35,184 nt of DNA from an uncultured Francisellaceae bacterium (GTDB taxonomy: Bacteria > Pseudomonadota > Gammaproteobacteria > UBA6186 > Azoamicaceae). The stretch is taken from contig CAMFJH010000021.1 in assembly GCA_945956915.1 (NCBI GenBank), positions 1 through 35,184 of the forward strand, in the 5' to 3' direction. Both the position numbers and the translations under genes were made by a program. Shown here in pieces: positions 1 through 10,600 of this stretch. The notes under the pieces were generated by a model, which saw nothing but the letters and a program-made list of their open reading frames with translations, did not search any database and had not been told where the DNA came from. Positions within the stretch are counted from its first letter, which is position 1; each line of letters starts with the position of its first letter.

Positions 1-83
1 CAATGGAAGAAGGCTTACGATTTGCGATACGAGAAGGTGGCCGTACTGTTGGGGCTGGCGTTGTTGCAAAAGTAATTGAGTAA
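1..83 (+). CDS. tuf: Elongation factor Tu, C-terminal end (partial)
   Basis: This is the last 26 or so codons of EF-Tu, the GTPase that brings aminoacyl-tRNA to the ribosome; the rest lies outside the window. The frame ends in TAA at 81-83. The translated tail contains MEEGLRFAIREGG and then RTVGAGVVAKVIE, the nearly invariant C-terminal strand region of domain 3 of EF-Tu. A tRNA gene follows 5 bases downstream, matching the tufB-tRNA-secE-nusG order of many gammaproteobacteria. Identity is secure from the sequence; which of two possible tuf copies this is cannot be decided here. Confidence 0.95.
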   Translation, partial: MEEGLRFAIREGGRTVGAGVVAKVIE

Positions 84-88
84 ATTTT

Positions 89-164
89 AGGCCAGTAGCT
101 CAATTGGCAGAGTGGCGGTCTCCAAAACCGCAGGTTATGGGTTCGATTCCCTTCTGGCCTGCCA
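89..164 (+). tRNA. tRNA-Trp (anticodon CCA)
   Basis: A complete 76-nt cloverleaf. The acceptor stem AGGCCAG (89-95) pairs with CTGGCCT before G and an encoded CCA. The anticodon stem GCGGT/ACCGC encloses the loop CTCCAAA, giving anticodon CCA at 122-124. The T arm contains GTTCGATTCC. It lies between tuf and secE, the place where tRNA-Trp is found in the E. coli tufB operon, and is probably processed from the shared transcript. Confidence 0.97.
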
Positions 165-185
165 AACAAGTGAAAGGTTATCAGT

Positions 186-407
186 GTGGTTATAAGAGTG
201 GAACCTAAAGAGAAAAAAAGCTTTATTGCTGGCATTTGGCAGTATTGGCTTGAATCCGTACAAGAAGTGCGTAAAGTATTTTGGCCTACACGCCAAGAGA
301 CTATACACACCACTTTGGCTGTGCTTGCAATGGTGGTTGCTATGGGAGTGCTCCTTTGGACCGCAGATTATTTTTTATTGCACGCAGTCGCGTGGTTACA
401 TGCTTAA
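186..407 (+). CDS. secE: Preprotein translocase subunit SecE
   Basis: SecE is an essential inner-membrane component of the SecYEG channel. The predicted protein is 73 residues: a short charged amphipathic N-terminal stretch, the conserved segment with VQEVRKVFWPTRQET just before the membrane span, and one transmembrane helix near residues 44-66. This is the short single-span form rather than the three-span E. coli form. GTG at 186 is chosen because GAAAGG lies about 8 bases upstream; a second in-frame GTG at 198 is possible. Gene order tRNA-Trp, secE, nusG supports the call. Confidence 0.93.
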   Translation: MVIRVEPKEKKSFIAGIWQYWLESVQEVRKVFWPTRQETIHTTLAVLAMVVAMGVLLWTADYFLLHAVAWLHA

Positions 408-429
408 TCGCTGATTGGGGAGTGTAAAG

Positions 430-972
430 ATGTCGTCATTAGCGAAACGTTGGTATGTGGTACATGCCTATTCGGGCTTTGAATTAAGTGTTAAGCGTTC
501 TTTAGAAGATCGTATTAAGACAATGGGCTTGCAAGACAAATTCGGAGATATTTTAGTACCCACCGAAGAGGTTGTAGAGATACGATCGGGTCAAAAGCGC
601 AAAAGTGAGAGAAAATTTTTTCCAGGTTATGTTTTGGTCCATATGGAAATGGATGAAGAAACTTGGCATCTGATTAGACATATCCCTAAAGTATTAGGCT
701 TTATAGGCGGAACTTCCGATCATCCTGCACCTATTACAGAAAAAGAAGTGAATGTGATTTTAAATAGGATGCAAGAAGGCACTGATAAACCTAAACCTAA
801 AGTGTTGTTCGAACCTGGTGAAGTGATTCGAGTCACAGAAGGACCTTTTGCAGACTTTAACGGCGTCGTTGAAGAAGTTAATTATGAGAAAAACAGGTTA
901 AGAGTGGCGGTATTGATTTTTGGCCGTTCAACACCTGTAGATTTGAATTTTGGACAAGTAGAGAAAGCGTAG
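430..972 (+). CDS. nusG: Transcription termination/antitermination protein NusG
   Basis: NusG binds the RNA polymerase clamp, raises processivity, and couples polymerase to Rho or ribosomes. The 180-residue product matches the family length. It has the NGN domain beginning [13 protein letters not shown], with the typical [11 protein letters not shown] strand, and a C-terminal KOW domain containing [16 protein letters not shown] at 430 is preferred over an upstream in-frame TTG at 415, because GGGGAG at 417-422 is a ribosome binding site at the right distance and the family begins at this methionine. It is followed by an unusual tandem GTCGAC repeat. Confidence 0.97.
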   Translation: MSSLAKRWYVVHAYSGFELSVKRSLEDRIKTMGLQDKFGDILVPTEEVVEIRSGQKRKSERKFFPGYVLVHMEMDEETWHLIRHIPKVLGFIGGTSDHPAPITEKEVNVILNRMQEGTDKPKPKVLFEPGEVIRVTEGPFADFNGVVEEVNYEKNRLRVAVLIFGRSTPVDLNFGQVEKA

Positions 973-974
973 GG

Positions 975-1037
975 GTCGACCGCCGTGTCGACCCGTAGTC
1001 GACCGCGGTGTCGACTAATAGTCGACTGTGTCGATGC
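975..1037 (+). repeat. Tandem 23-bp GTCGAC palindromic repeat between nusG and rplK
   Basis: Two adjacent 23-bp units (975-997 and 998-1020) and a shortened third (1021-1037) carry GTCGAC at 975, 987, 998, 1010 and 1021, with a degenerate GTCGAT at 1030. Each unit can fold on itself because it starts and ends with GTCGAC around a C+G core. It sits 2 bases after the nusG stop, so it would be transcribed between nusG and rplK and could act as a processing site or partial terminator. GTCGACC also occurs inside the dispersed repeats at 13174 and 14112, so the two families may be related; that is inference. Confidence 0.85.
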
Positions 1038-1050
1038 TAATTAGTAAATA

Positions 1051-1101
1051 ATGAGGAGCTTAATTTTAAATTAAGCGCTGGTACTCAAGAGAGGTGATAC
1101 A
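1051..1101 (+). promoter_or_regulatory. rplK leader hairpin, candidate L1 autoregulatory site
   Basis: Just before rplK there is a near-perfect 9-bp inverted repeat, GCTTAATTT at 58-66 past base 1000 and AAATTAAGC at 1068-1076, followed by GCTGG and the ribosome binding site AGAGGTGA. In E. coli, protein L1 represses the rplK-rplA message by binding a leader structure near this place. The hairpin is seen directly; assigning it to L1 is inference from position, and the primary sequence was not matched to a known L1 site. Confidence 0.4.
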
Positions 1102-1542
1102 ATGGCAAAAAAAATTGAAGGTTATATTAAGTTACAAGTAAAGGCAGGAGAAGCGAATCCTAGCCCTCCAGTAGGACCTGCATTGGGTCAACGTGGTTTG
1201 AACATTATGGAGTTTTGTAAAGCTTTTAATGCCCAAACCCAATCCTTACCTAACGTAAAGAAAGGCACAAAATTACCGGTTGTTATTACCTATTACAGTG
1301 ATCGTAGTTTTACTTTTGTTATTAAAACAGCTCCTGCGACTACTATGATTTTAGAAGCTGTAGGCATTAGCAAAGGCAGTAGTACAGCGAATTCTGTGAA
1401 AGTGGGTAAAATCACAAAAGCACAATTAGAAAAAATTGCTCAAGCAAAAATGCCTGATCTAACTGCTGCAGATTTAGCAGCTGCTGTACGGACTATAGCA
1501 GGTAGTGCTAAAAGCATGGGTATTGATACGGTAGGAGTGTAG
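1102..1542 (+). CDS. rplK: 50S ribosomal protein L11
   Basis: L11 binds the GTPase-associated centre of 23S rRNA and supports factor-dependent GTP hydrolysis and the stringent response. The 146-residue product shows the N-terminal signature [20 protein letters not shown], the proline-rich helix region, and the C-terminal RNA-binding domain ending [17 protein letters not shown] at 1102 follows a strong AGAGAGGTGA site. It is 2 bases from rplA, so the pair is certainly cotranscribed and probably translationally coupled. Confidence 0.98.
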   Translation: MAKKIEGYIKLQVKAGEANPSPPVGPALGQRGLNIMEFCKAFNAQTQSLPNVKKGTKLPVVITYYSDRSFTFVIKTAPATTMILEAVGISKGSSTANSVKVGKITKAQLEKIAQAKMPDLTAADLAAAVRTIAGSAKSMGIDTVGV

Positions 1543-1544
1543 TC

Positions 1545-2240
1545 ATGGCAAAGATATCTAAATTAATGAAATTAACTCAAGAAAAACTAACACCAGGAAA
1601 AGCCTATGCTTTTCCCGAAGCTGTTAAATTAATACAAGAGTTACCGGATAGAAAATTCAAAGAAAGTGTAGATGTTGCGATTAAATTAGGCGTTGATCCC
1701 AAAAAATCAGATCAAGTCGTAAGAGGGGCCACCAATTTACCGCATGGAACGGGTAAAACAGTTAGAGTGGCTGTGTTTACCCAAGGTGCTAATGCTGAAG
1801 CGGCTAAAGCTGCCGGTGCAGATTTAATTGGAATGGATGATTTGGCGCAAAAAATTCAAGCCGGCAACCTAGATTTTGATGTGGTTATAGCCAGTCCAGA
1901 TGCCATGGGTATTGTAGGCCGTTTAGGTTCTTTCTTAGGACCTAGAGGATTAATGCCAAATCCAAAAGTGGGTACGGTAACGCCTAATGTTGCGGATGCT
2001 GTAAAAAATGCTAAAGCAGGTCAGGTGCGCTATAGAACGGATAAAACCGGCATTATTCATTGCTCAATTGGTAAAAAAGATTTTTCTGTAAATGCTTTGA
2101 AAGAAAATTTAGAAGCCCTAATAAGAGATTTGCGCAAAGCAAAACCGGTTTCTTCTAAAGGCGTTTACATGCGAAAAGTCACCGTTTCCACGACAATGGG
2201 TCCTGGATTATTGGTTGAACAAGCATCTTTAGATATTTAA
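1545..2240 (+). CDS. rplA: 50S ribosomal protein L1
   Basis: L1 forms the mobile L1 stalk of the large subunit and in many bacteria represses its own rplK-rplA transcript. The product has 231 residues, close to the E. coli length, with the family hallmarks [39 protein letters not shown] and the C-terminal MGPG segment. The start ATG lies 2 bases after the rplK stop, and the upstream GTAGGAGTG overlaps the end of rplK as its ribosome binding site. Confidence 0.98.
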   Translation: MAKISKLMKLTQEKLTPGKAYAFPEAVKLIQELPDRKFKESVDVAIKLGVDPKKSDQVVRGATNLPHGTGKTVRVAVFTQGANAEAAKAAGADLIGMDDLAQKIQAGNLDFDVVIASPDAMGIVGRLGSFLGPRGLMPNPKVGTVTPNVADAVKNAKAGQVRYRTDKTGIIHCSIGKKDFSVNALKENLEALIRDLRKAKPVSSKGVYMRKVTVSTTMGPGLLVEQASLDI

Positions 2241-2445
2241 GTATTGTTTTTTAAGGTAGTGCAAAGATAAGTGTTTCACTTATCTGCTCTGTCTAAGACC
2301 GCCGGGGGATTTTTTCCTTAAACAACGATTGTTGCCCTGCGCAGACGGTGTCACATGAAGTGTCATCGTGGGGGGTCTCTTTTTAGTACTGTGTAGTACT
2401 GCAAAAGAGGTAAATCATGGCCATCAAACGAGAGGTAAATCACAA
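2241..2445 (+). promoter_or_regulatory. L10-type leader upstream of rplJ
   Basis: A 205-base untranslated stretch between rplA and rplJ with several stable elements: a perfect 9-bp hairpin with a 3-base loop (2265-2285), a hairpin ACGGTGTCAC paired with GTGTCATCGT (2344-2368), a long-range pairing of AGACC near 2296 with GGTCT near 2373 followed by five T, and a 6-bp hairpin AGTACT/AGTACT (2385-2400). In many bacteria the L10-(L12)4 complex binds a structured leader here and represses rplJ-rplL translation. The location and structure fit that role; the exact L10 kink-turn was not verified. Confidence 0.6.
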
Positions 2446-2449
2446 GTGA
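2417..2449 (+). CDS. 10-codon leader ORF overlapping the rplJ start
   Basis: ATG at 2417 opens a 10-codon frame, [10 protein letters not shown], ending in TGA at 2447-2449, which overlaps the rplJ GTG start at 2446-2448. It has its own site AAAAGAGG about 8 bases upstream. The 11-base string GAGGTAAATCA occurs at 2407-2417 and again at 2432-2442, so both starts are preceded by the same duplicated ribosome binding context. Termination-reinitiation coupling with rplJ is plausible. It could instead be a chance product of the small duplication. Confidence 0.4.
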   Translation: MAIKREVNHK

Positions 2450-2976
2450 CGCTAAAACTAGAGCAGAAAAAAGCTATTGTTGCTGAAGTTGCTGATATCG
2501 CTAATCAAGCAGTGTCTGTGGTTGCAGTTGATTATAGGGGCCTTCCGGTTTCTGATATGATCAAATTGCGATCTGATGCACGAAAAGCAGATGTTCATGT
2601 GCAAATCGTTCGTAATACTTTGGCTATACGCGCATTTAAAGGTACATCTTTTGAATGTATGGAAACTGCGTTAATAGGTCCTGTATTACTGGCATTTGCA
2701 AAAACAGAATTGTCTGCTTCTGCACGCTTGATTAAGGATTTTAAAAAGACAAATGACAAAGTAGAAGTAAAAGCATTGTCATTGGGTGGCAAGTTATTTG
2801 GCAAAGAGCATTTAGATGCTATTGCTAAATTGCCTACAAGAGATGAAGCTATTTCGCAATTAATGTCTGTTATGCAGGCACCGATTGCGAAATTTGTGCG
2901 TACTGTGGCTGCACCGCATACAAAATTGGTGCGTACTATTGCAGCAGTTCGTGATCAAAAACAAGCAACAGCATAA
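2446..2976 (+). CDS. rplJ: 50S ribosomal protein L10
   Basis: L10 anchors the L7/L12 dimers to the ribosomal stalk. The 176-residue product begins [20 protein letters not shown] and carries [21 protein letters not shown] and the C-terminal helix ending [15 protein letters not shown] that binds L7/L12. GTG at 2446 is chosen because it aligns with the family N-terminus and has AGAGG 10 bases upstream. The longer in-frame reading from 2368 would add 26 residues unlike any L10 and would run through the leader structure. The C-terminus resembles Legionella L10 as I remember it. Confidence 0.96.
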   Translation: MTLKLEQKKAIVAEVADIANQAVSVVAVDYRGLPVSDMIKLRSDARKADVHVQIVRNTLAIRAFKGTSFECMETALIGPVLLAFAKTELSASARLIKDFKKTNDKVEVKALSLGGKLFGKEHLDAIAKLPTRDEAISQLMSVMQAPIAKFVRTVAAPHTKLVRTIAAVRDQKQATA

Positions 2977-3011
2977 ATATTGTAAACATTAAAATTGTGG
3001 AGAGTAAAATT

Positions 3012-3389
3012 ATGGCACTTTCAAAAAAAGAAATTTTAGATTCAATCGCTAACATGAGCGTAATGGATATCGTAGAGTTAATCTCCGATATGGAAGAAAA
3101 GTTTAATGTTACAGCGGCAGTAGCCGTTGCAGCAGCACCTGCAGCAGCAGGTGGTGGTGCCGCAGCAGCTGAAGAACAAACAGAATTCACCGTAGTGATT
3201 ACTAATCATGGTGAAAAGAAAGTAGAAGTGATTAAGATTGTTCGTGCTATCACGGGCTTAGGTCTTAAAGAAGCTAAGGATCTGGTTGAAGCAACACCCG
3301 GTGTTGTTAAAGAAGGCGTATCTAAGAAAGATGCAGAAGACTTCAAGAAACAACTTACTGAAGCTGGCGCTACCGTCGAAATCAAGTAG
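3012..3389 (+). CDS. rplL: 50S ribosomal protein L7/L12
   Basis: L7/L12 forms the flexible stalk that recruits translation GTPases. The 125-residue product has the N-terminal dimerisation domain ([21 protein letters not shown]), an alanine/glycine-rich hinge near residues 34-56, and the globular C-terminal domain with [23 protein letters not shown] at 3012 is preceded by GGAGAG. A GTG at 2997 would only add five residues that no L7/L12 has. The alanine-rich hinge explains the antisense open frame here, which is not a gene. Confidence 0.98.
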   Translation: MALSKKEILDSIANMSVMDIVELISDMEEKFNVTAAVAVAAAPAAAGGGAAAAEEQTEFTVVITNHGEKKVEVIKIVRAITGLGLKEAKDLVEATPGVVKEGVSKKDAEDFKKQLTEAGATVEIK

Positions 3390-3417
3390 TGTTGTTTTTG
3401 ACTTTTGGACCCAATGT

Positions 3418-3444
3418 GGCCGATAGCATACTTTGCTGTCGGCC
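3418..3444 (+). terminator. rplL-rpoB intergenic hairpin (partial terminator or processing site)
   Basis: An 11-bp stem, GGCCGATAGCA paired with TGCTGTCGGCC (one G-U pair), around a 5-base loop. It lies in the 93-base gap between rplL and rpoB and is followed by only a weak T-containing run. In E. coli an attenuator and an RNase III site occupy this gap and lower rpoB expression relative to the ribosomal genes. A similar role is inferred from position. Confidence 0.65.
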
Positions 3445-3482
3445 TATAATTTAGCCTTTGATCTTTGTCAGGGGAATCGATG

Positions 3483-6400
3483 ATGAGCCTTTTAACGACA
3501 CAAACCGAGACATCGTTATCTTTTACAGAATGCAAACGAATTAGAGCCCAATATGGAAAACAGCCTGACTCAGTGCCTGTTCCTTCATTATTAAAAATTC
3601 AATTAGATTCTTATCAAGCATTTTTACAAGAAAATGTGCCTGATTTGAAAAGAAAAGACAGCGGATTACAAAGTGTTTTTACCTCTGTATTTCCTATAGT
3701 GAGTTATTCTGGGCATGCTGTTTTAGAATTTCTTTCCTATCACTTAGGTGTTCCTGAATTTGATGAGGATGAATGCCAAATGCGCGGCCGTACTTATGGT
3801 GCGCCTTTAAGGGTTAAAATCCGCTTAATTATATACGATAAAGAATCTCCAAGCGATGCAAAAGTTGTAAAAGACATTCGTGAACAAGATGTTTATATGG
3901 GCGAATTACCTTTGATGACCCCTAATAGAGGTACCTTTGTTATCAATGGTACGCAACGCGTTGTGGTCGCACAATTACATCGTTCACCCGGTGTATTTTT
4001 TGAAGACGATAAAGGAAAGACTCATTCTTCCGGCAAGTTATTATATGCTGCCCGCATTATTCCGTACAGAGGGTCTTGGCTTGATATTGAATTTGATCCT
4101 AAAGATTGCTTATTTGTACGTATTGATAGAAGACGTAAATTACCTGCTTCTATTTTGTTAAGAGCATTGGGTTATTCCACAGAAGAAATTTTAGGGCTCT
4201 TTTTTGAGACCAACACTTTTCATTTAGAAGATGGAAAAATCATATTAGAATTAGTTGCTGCAAGATTGCGTGGTGAAACGGCCCTTTTTGATTTTAAGAC
4301 TTCCACGGGTGAAGTACTGGTTGAAGCAGGACGTCGAGTTACAGCTAAGCATATTCGCCAAATGGAAGAATTAGGATTAAATAAACTGGAAGTTCCTCAA
4401 GATTATTTAATTGGCAAAACCATTGCAAATGATATCATTGACGAGCAAAGTGGTGAAGTGATTGTTGCCGCTAATACAGAGATGACTATTGAAGTATTAA
4501 TGTTGCTACAAAATGCGGGCATTAAAACTTTAAAGACTTTGTATACCAATGATTTAGACCATGGTCCTTATTTTTCAGATACTTTAAGAATAGATCCTAC
4601 CAAGACTCAAATGGAGGCTTTGGTTGAAATTTATCGAATGATGAGACCTGGTGAACCACCTACACGAGATGCCGCAGAGCAATTATTCCAAAATTTATTT
4701 TTCATGATAGAGCGCTATGATCTATCTGCTGTAGGCCGCATGAAATTTAATCGTCGTGTGGGTCGAAACGAATCTGAAGGCTCAGGTACTTTATCTAAAG
4801 AAGATATTGTTGCTGTATTTAAAGCGCTTATTGATATTAGAGATGGTAGGGGCGAAGTAGACGATATTGACCATTTGGGGAATAGACGTGTTCGTTCTGT
4901 GGGTGAAATGGTTGAAAACCAATTTAGAGTTGGCTTAGTAAGGGTTGAACGTGCTGCAAAAGAACGCTTAAGCTTGGCTGATTCTGAAGGTTTAATGCCA
5001 CAAGATTTAATTAATGCGAAGCCAGTATCGGCAGCGATTAAAGAATTTTTTGGTTCCAGTCAGCTTTCGCAGTTTATGGATCAGAATAATCCTTTATCAG
5101 AAGTTACGCATAAAAGACGTGTTTCTGCTTTAGGGCCTGGTGGTTTAACAAGAGAAAGAGCCAGTTTTGAAGTACGAGACGTACATATTACACATTATGG
5201 TCGTGTTTGTCCTATCGAAACACCAGAAGGTCCCAATATTGGTCTAATCAATTCTTTATCGGTTTATGCACGAACCAATAGTTATGGATTTTTAGAAAGT
5301 CCTTATCGAAAAGTGGTCAATGGAAAAGTGACTGAAGAAGTCGAGTATTTATCGGCTATTGAGGAAGGGCAATTCGTGATCGCAATGGCGAATGCGACGA
5401 TCAATGAAAACTCTGAAATAATTGATGAGTTGGTTCCTTGCAGGAATAAAAATGAATTTACTTTCTCTACACCAGATAGAGTGCAGTATATAGACGTATC
5501 GCCTAAACAAATTGTTTCTGTTGCGGCATCGCTGATTCCTTTCTTAGAACACGACGATGCGAACCGTGCTTTAATGGGCTCGAACATGCAACGACAAGCA
5601 GTACCCACCTTAAGGGCACAAAAGCCTTTAGTCGGTACGGGTATGGAGCGTGCGGTTGCTATTGACTCTGGAGTAACGGTTATTGCACGCCGAAGCGGTG
5701 TGGTGGATTCTGTAGATGCTGCGCGTATTGTGGTACGGGTAGACGATTCTGAAACAGAAGAAGACAATGCAGGTGTGGATATTTATCGTTTGACTAAATA
5801 TTTACGTTCTAATCAGAACACTTGTATTAACCAAAGACCTTTGGTTAAGCCCGGTGATTTTATCAGACGTGGCGATGTTTTGGCCGATGGTCCTTCTACA
5901 GATATGGGCGAATTGGCACTGGGGCAAAATTTACTGGTTGCCTTTATGCCCTGGAATGGTTACAACTTTGAAGATTCTATTTTGATATCTGAAAGAGTGG
6001 TAGAAGAAGATCGATTTACGACGATACATATCGAAGAATTGATTGGTATTGCGCGCGATACTAAGCTTGGGCCTGAAGAAATTACGGCGGATATACCCAA
6101 TGTGGGTGAAGGTGCCTTGTCTCGTTTGGATGAATCCGGAATTGTTTATATCGGTGCAGAAGTGGCATCGGGCGATATTTTGGTTGGTAAAGTAACCCCT
6201 AAAGGTGAAACGCAGTTAACACCGGAAGAAAAATTATTGCGTGCAATTTTTGGTGAAAAAGCATCTGATGTTAAAGATACTTCTTTGCGAGTGCCCGCGG
6301 GCATGAGTGCAACAGTTATTGATGTTCAAGTTTTCACCCGTGATGGTGTAGAAAAAGATGAACGTGCTTTACTGATTGAAACCTTAGAATTGCAACGTAT

Positions 6401-7610
6401 CAAAAAGGACTTGGATGACGAGTTACGTATTCGCGAAGAAGATTTATATCAACGAGTATTTAAGCTATTGTTAAATAAAGTCGCTGATGGGGGCCCTGCA
6501 CACTTAAAAGCAGGTGCTCACGTGACTGAAAATTATTTACAATCCATTACTAAAGAGCAATGGTTTGAAATACGCTTAAGAAATGAAGAAGCCAACGAGC
6601 ATTTAGAAGCTACCGCTGTGCAGCTTAAAGACTTAAGAATTGCGCATGATGCGCAATTAGAAGAAAGACATAAGAAGCTAAAGCAGGGAGATGATTTAGC
6701 ACCGGGTGTACTTAAAATAGTAAAAGTATACTTGGCTGTGAAACGTCGCATTCAACCGGGTGATAAAATGGCTGGACGTCATGGTAACAAAGGTGTTATC
6801 TCCATGATTGTACCGGTTGAAGATATGCCTTATCTGGCAGATGGAACCCCTGTGGATATCGTACTCAATCCTTTAGGCGTGCCTTCTCGTATGAACGTTG
6901 GGCAAGTTTTAGAGACCCATTTAGGATGGGCTGCTAAAGGCTTAGGTTTAAAATTAGGTAAAATGATAAATGAAATGGCGGAAGGAGAAAAAGCAAAAGC
7001 AAATTCGATTCGTCAGTATTTAAATAGCATTTATAATTTAAACGGTCGAAAAACAGTGGATTTAGAGTCTTTTGACGATGAATCATTGATGACATTGGCT
7101 TATAACCTAAAAGACGGTATTCCTATTGCAACACCTGTTTTTGATGGTGTGAAAGAGGAAGAAATCAAGCAATTATTAAAAATGGCTGATTTACCTGAAA
7201 GCGGGCAAACCCTTTTAACCGATGGTAGAACCGGAATGCAGTTTGCACGTCCAGTGACGGTTGGTTACATGTATATGTTGAAATTAAACCATTTGGTTGA
7301 TGACAAGATGCATGCACGATCAACTGGGTCTTATAGCTTGGTTACTCAACAGCCATTAGGTGGTAAAGCACAATTTGGTGGTCAGCGATTCGGTGAAATG
7401 GAAGTCTGGGCATTAGAAGCTTATGGTGCGGCGTATACCTTACAAGAAATGCTTACTGTTAAATCAGACGATGTGGCAGGACGTACTAAAATGTATAAGA
7501 ACATTGTTGATGGTGATCACCGTATGGAAGCAGGCATGCCAGAATCGTTCAACGTATTGGTAAAAGAAATACGATCATTGGGTATTAATATCGAGTTAGA
7601 GAACGAATAG
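3483..7610 (+). CDS. rpoB: DNA-directed RNA polymerase beta subunit
   Basis: RpoB forms one pincer and much of the active-site wall of RNA polymerase. The 1375-residue product is slightly longer than E. coli RpoB and complete from the protrusion to the C-terminal clamp segment ending [11 protein letters not shown]. The rifampicin pocket reads [20 protein letters not shown] with the residues matching E. coli D516, H526 and S531 present as D533, H543 and S548, so the sequence looks rifampicin-sensitive. [12 protein letters not shown] and [20 protein letters not shown] are intact. ATG at 3483 is 7 bases after AGGGGA; ATG at 3480 is too close. Confidence 0.98.
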   Translation: MSLLTTQTETSLSFTECKRIRAQYGKQPDSVPVPSLLKIQLDSYQAFLQENVPDLKRKDSGLQSVFTSVFPIVSYSGHAVLEFLSYHLGVPEFDEDECQMRGRTYGAPLRVKIRLIIYDKESPSDAKVVKDIREQDVYMGELPLMTPNRGTFVINGTQRVVVAQLHRSPGVFFEDDKGKTHSSGKLLYAARIIPYRGSWLDIEFDPKDCLFVRIDRRRKLPASILLRALGYSTEEILGLFFETNTFHLEDGKIILELVAARLRGETALFDFKTSTGEVLVEAGRRVTAKHIRQMEELGLNKLEVPQDYLIGKTIANDIIDEQSGEVIVAANTEMTIEVLMLLQNAGIKTLKTLYTNDLDHGPYFSDTLRIDPTKTQMEALVEIYRMMRPGEPPTRDAAEQLFQNLFFMIERYDLSAVGRMKFNRRVGRNESEGSGTLSKEDIVAVFKALIDIRDGRGEVDDIDHLGNRRVRSVGEMVENQFRVGLVRVERAAKERLSLADSEGLMPQDLINAKPVSAAIKEFFGSSQLSQFMDQNNPLSEVTHKRRVSALGPGGLTRERASFEVRDVHITHYGRVCPIETPEGPNIGLINSLSVYARTNSYGFLESPYRKVVNGKVTEEVEYLSAIEEGQFVIAMANATINENSEIIDELVPCRNKNEFTFSTPDRVQYIDVSPKQIVSVAASLIPFLEHDDANRALMGSNMQRQAVPTLRAQKPLVGTGMERAVAIDSGVTVIARRSGVVDSVDAARIVVRVDDSETEEDNAGVDIYRLTKYLRSNQNTCINQRPLVKPGDFIRRGDVLADGPSTDMGELALGQNLLVAFMPWNGYNFEDSILISERVVEEDRFTTIHIEELIGIARDTKLGPEEITADIPNVGEGALSRLDESGIVYIGAEVASGDILVGKVTPKGETQLTPEEKLLRAIFGEKASDVKDTSLRVPAGMSATVIDVQVFTRDGVEKDERALLIETLELQRIKKDLDDELRIREEDLYQRVFKLLLNKVADGGPAHLKAGAHVTENYLQSITKEQWFEIRLRNEEANEHLEATAVQLKDLRIAHDAQLEERHKKLKQGDDLAPGVLKIVKVYLAVKRRIQPGDKMAGRHGNKGVISMIVPVEDMPYLADGTPVDIVLNPLGVPSRMNVGQVLETHLGWAAKGLGLKLGKMINEMAEGEKAKANSIRQYLNSIYNLNGRKTVDLESFDDESLMTLAYNLKDGIPIATPVFDGVKEEEIKQLLKMADLPESGQTLLTDGRTGMQFARPVTVGYMYMLKLNHLVDDKMHARSTGSYSLVTQQPLGGKAQFGGQRFGEMEVWALEAYGAAYTLQEMLTVKSDDVAGRTKMYKNIVDGDHRMEAGMPESFNVLVKEIRSLGINIELENE

Positions 7611-7627
7611 TTTCCGGAGACTAAACA

Positions 7628-10600
7628 ATGGCAATTATGGCTAGAGACATATTGAGTTTGCTCAGACAGCAAGGGCAAGGTTCAGAATTTAACAGTGTAC
7701 TCGTAGGTTTGGCGTCTTCTGATACGATGAGGGCACGTTCATACGGAGAGGTAAAAAAGCCAGAAACCATAAATTATAGAACCTTTAAGCCTGAACGGGA
7801 TGGTCTATTTTGTGGAAAGATATTTGGTCCTGTAAAAGATTATGAGTGTTTATGTGGTAAATACAAACGCTTAAAATATCGTGGGACTATTTGTGAAAAA
7901 TGTGGTGTGGAAATTGCTTTAGCCAAAGTACGTCGTGAACGTATGGGTCATATAGAGCTTGCAAGCCCAGTCGCTCATATTTGGTTCTTAAAATCTCTGC
8001 CTTCTCGTATTGGTTTATTGCTCGATATGACCTTGCGCGATATTGAGCGGGTTTTATATTTTGAAGCTTATGTAGTCGTTGAACCCGGGATGACGCCTTT
8101 TGAAAAAGGTCAATTACTCAGTGAAGAAGCTTACCAGGAAGCTGTTGAGCAACATGGTACTGAATTTACGGCTAAAATGGGTGCTGAAGCAGTACAAGAC
8201 TTATTAAAACAACTGGATTTAAAAGTTGAAAGCGATCGCATCAGAGAAGAATTACCTGCTACCAATTCAGAAACTCGTGCTAAGAAGCTTGCAAAACGAT
8301 TGAAGCTGATGGAATCCTTCATGGATTCTGGCAACAAACCCGAATGGATGATTTTAAATGTGTTGCCGGTATTGCCACCTGATTTACGGCCTTTAGTGCC
8401 TTTGGATGGGGGTAGATTTGCGACTTCTGATTTAAATGATTTATATAGACGCGTGATTAATCGTAATAACCGATTAAAACGTCTGATTGAATTGGGTGCA
8501 CCGGATATTATTATCCGTAATGAAAAACGTATGCTGCAAGAAGCGGTTGATGCCTTGTTTGACAATGGTCGTCGCGGTCGTGCTATTTCCGGTTCTAATA
8601 AACGGCCTTTAAAATCATTAGCCGATATGATTAAAGGTAAGCAAGGTCGCTTTAGACAAAATCTATTGGGTAAGCGTGTAGATTATTCAGGACGTTCTGT
8701 TATTGTGGTGGGTCCTACCTTACGTTTGCATCAATGTGGTTTGCCTAAAAAAATGGCCCTTGAATTGTTTAAGCCCTTTATTTTTTCTAAATTAGAATTT
8801 CGTGGCTTAGCGACGACTATTAAAGCGGCTAAGAAGATGGTAGAGCGAGAAGGTCCTGAAGTTTGGGATATTCTTGAAGAAGTTATTCGTGAACATCCGG
8901 TGCTGCTAAACCGTGCGCCAACATTGCATCGCTTGGGTATTCAAGCCTTCGAACCTTTATTAATTGAAGGTAAAGCGATTCAATTACATCCTTTAGTGTG
9001 TGCAGCCTATAACGCGGACTTCGACGGTGACCAAATGGCCGTCCATGTTCCTTTGACCATTGAAGCACAAATGGAAGCACGTGTTTTAATGATGTCTACC
9101 AATAATATTTTATCACCCGCCAGTGGTGAACCTATTATCGTGCCTTCTCAGGATGTGGTATTAGGCTTGTATTATATGACGCGTGAATGTGTGAACGTCT
9201 TAGGCGAGGGCAGTATTTTTGCCAACGTTGCTGAAGTGCACAGAGCCTTTGAAAATGGTGTGGTTCATATCCATGCGAAGATTAAAGTTCGTATTGAAAA
9301 TGATCGCTTGGGTGCAGATGTTGTGGCTGATGAAGAGAAAGACAAAGGCTACAGAGTTGTTGATACAACCGTAGGTAGAGCCTTGTTGTCTGAAATTTTA
9401 CCTGAGGGTTTACCTTTTAGTGCAGCCAATCAGGTGATGACCAAGAAAGTGATTTCTGCTTTAATTAATACTTGCTATAGAAAAGTAGGGTTAAAAGCTT
9501 CTGTTATTTTAGCTGATCAATTAATGTATATGGGCTTTGCCTATGCTTCTCGTTCGGGTATTTCCATTGGTATTAATGATTTGGTGATTCCGGATTCTAA
9601 GGGTCAAATTATTGCGGAAGCTGAAGAAGAAGTGAAAGAAATTGGCATGCAATATGCCTCTGGTTTAGTCACACAAGGTGAGCGTTACAATAAAGTTATC
9701 GATATTTGGTCTAGAACCAATGATCAAGTGGCTAAAGCAATGATGAGCGCCTTAGCAACAGAAGAAGTGGTGAATGCTAAAGGCGAAACATTTAATCAAG
9801 AATCCTTTAATGCTATTTATATGATGGCGGATTCTGGTGCAAGAGGTTCTGCGGCTCAGATGCGACAGCTTGCGGGTATGCGAGGCTTGATGGCAAAACC
9901 CGATGGTTCTATTATCGAAACGCCGATTCGAGCGAACTTCCGTGAAGGATTAAACGTATTAGAGTACTTTATTTCTACCCACGGTGCGCGTAAAGGTTTG
10001 GCGGATACTGCATTAAAAACTGCAAACTCGGGTTATTTAACACGACGTTTAGTCGATGTGGCACAAGATGTGGTGGTAACAGAGCAAGATTGTGGCACCT
10101 CTTATGGCTTAACAATGACGCCTTTAATTGAAGGGGGAGATGTTGTAGAACCCTTAAGAGAGCGTGTATTAGGTCGAGTAGTGGCTGCGGATATCTTAGA
10201 GCCTAAAACAGATAAGATATTTATACCGGTTGGCACATTATTAGACGAAGCTTTGGTTGATCAACTCGAAACCAAGGGTATTGATCAAGTCAAAGTGCGC
10301 TCAGCGATTACTTGTGAAACCCGTTTTGGTATTTGTGCGAAATGTTATGGCCGTGATTTGGCCTGTGGCGATTTGGTGAACGAAGGCGAAGCTGTGGGTG
10401 TGATAGCCGCGCAGTCCATCGGTGAACCTGGAACACAGTTAACCATGCGTACCTTCCATATCGGGGGAGCGGCTTCCAGAGCGACAGCCGCAAACAGCGT
10501 GCAAGTAAAATCCAATGGTCGAGTCCGTTTACACAACTTGAAACTGGTTAAACATGCCAAAGGCTATCAAGTTGCGGTTTCACGTTCAGGTGAATTAACC

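Noticed and set aside
2368..2445. N-terminal extension of L10 from ATG-like start at 2368
   Set aside because: It adds 26 residues unlike any L10, crosses the leader structures and has no ribosome binding site.
2936..3190. Minus-strand open frame opposite rplL
   Set aside because: It is the antisense of the alanine/glycine hinge of L7/L12.
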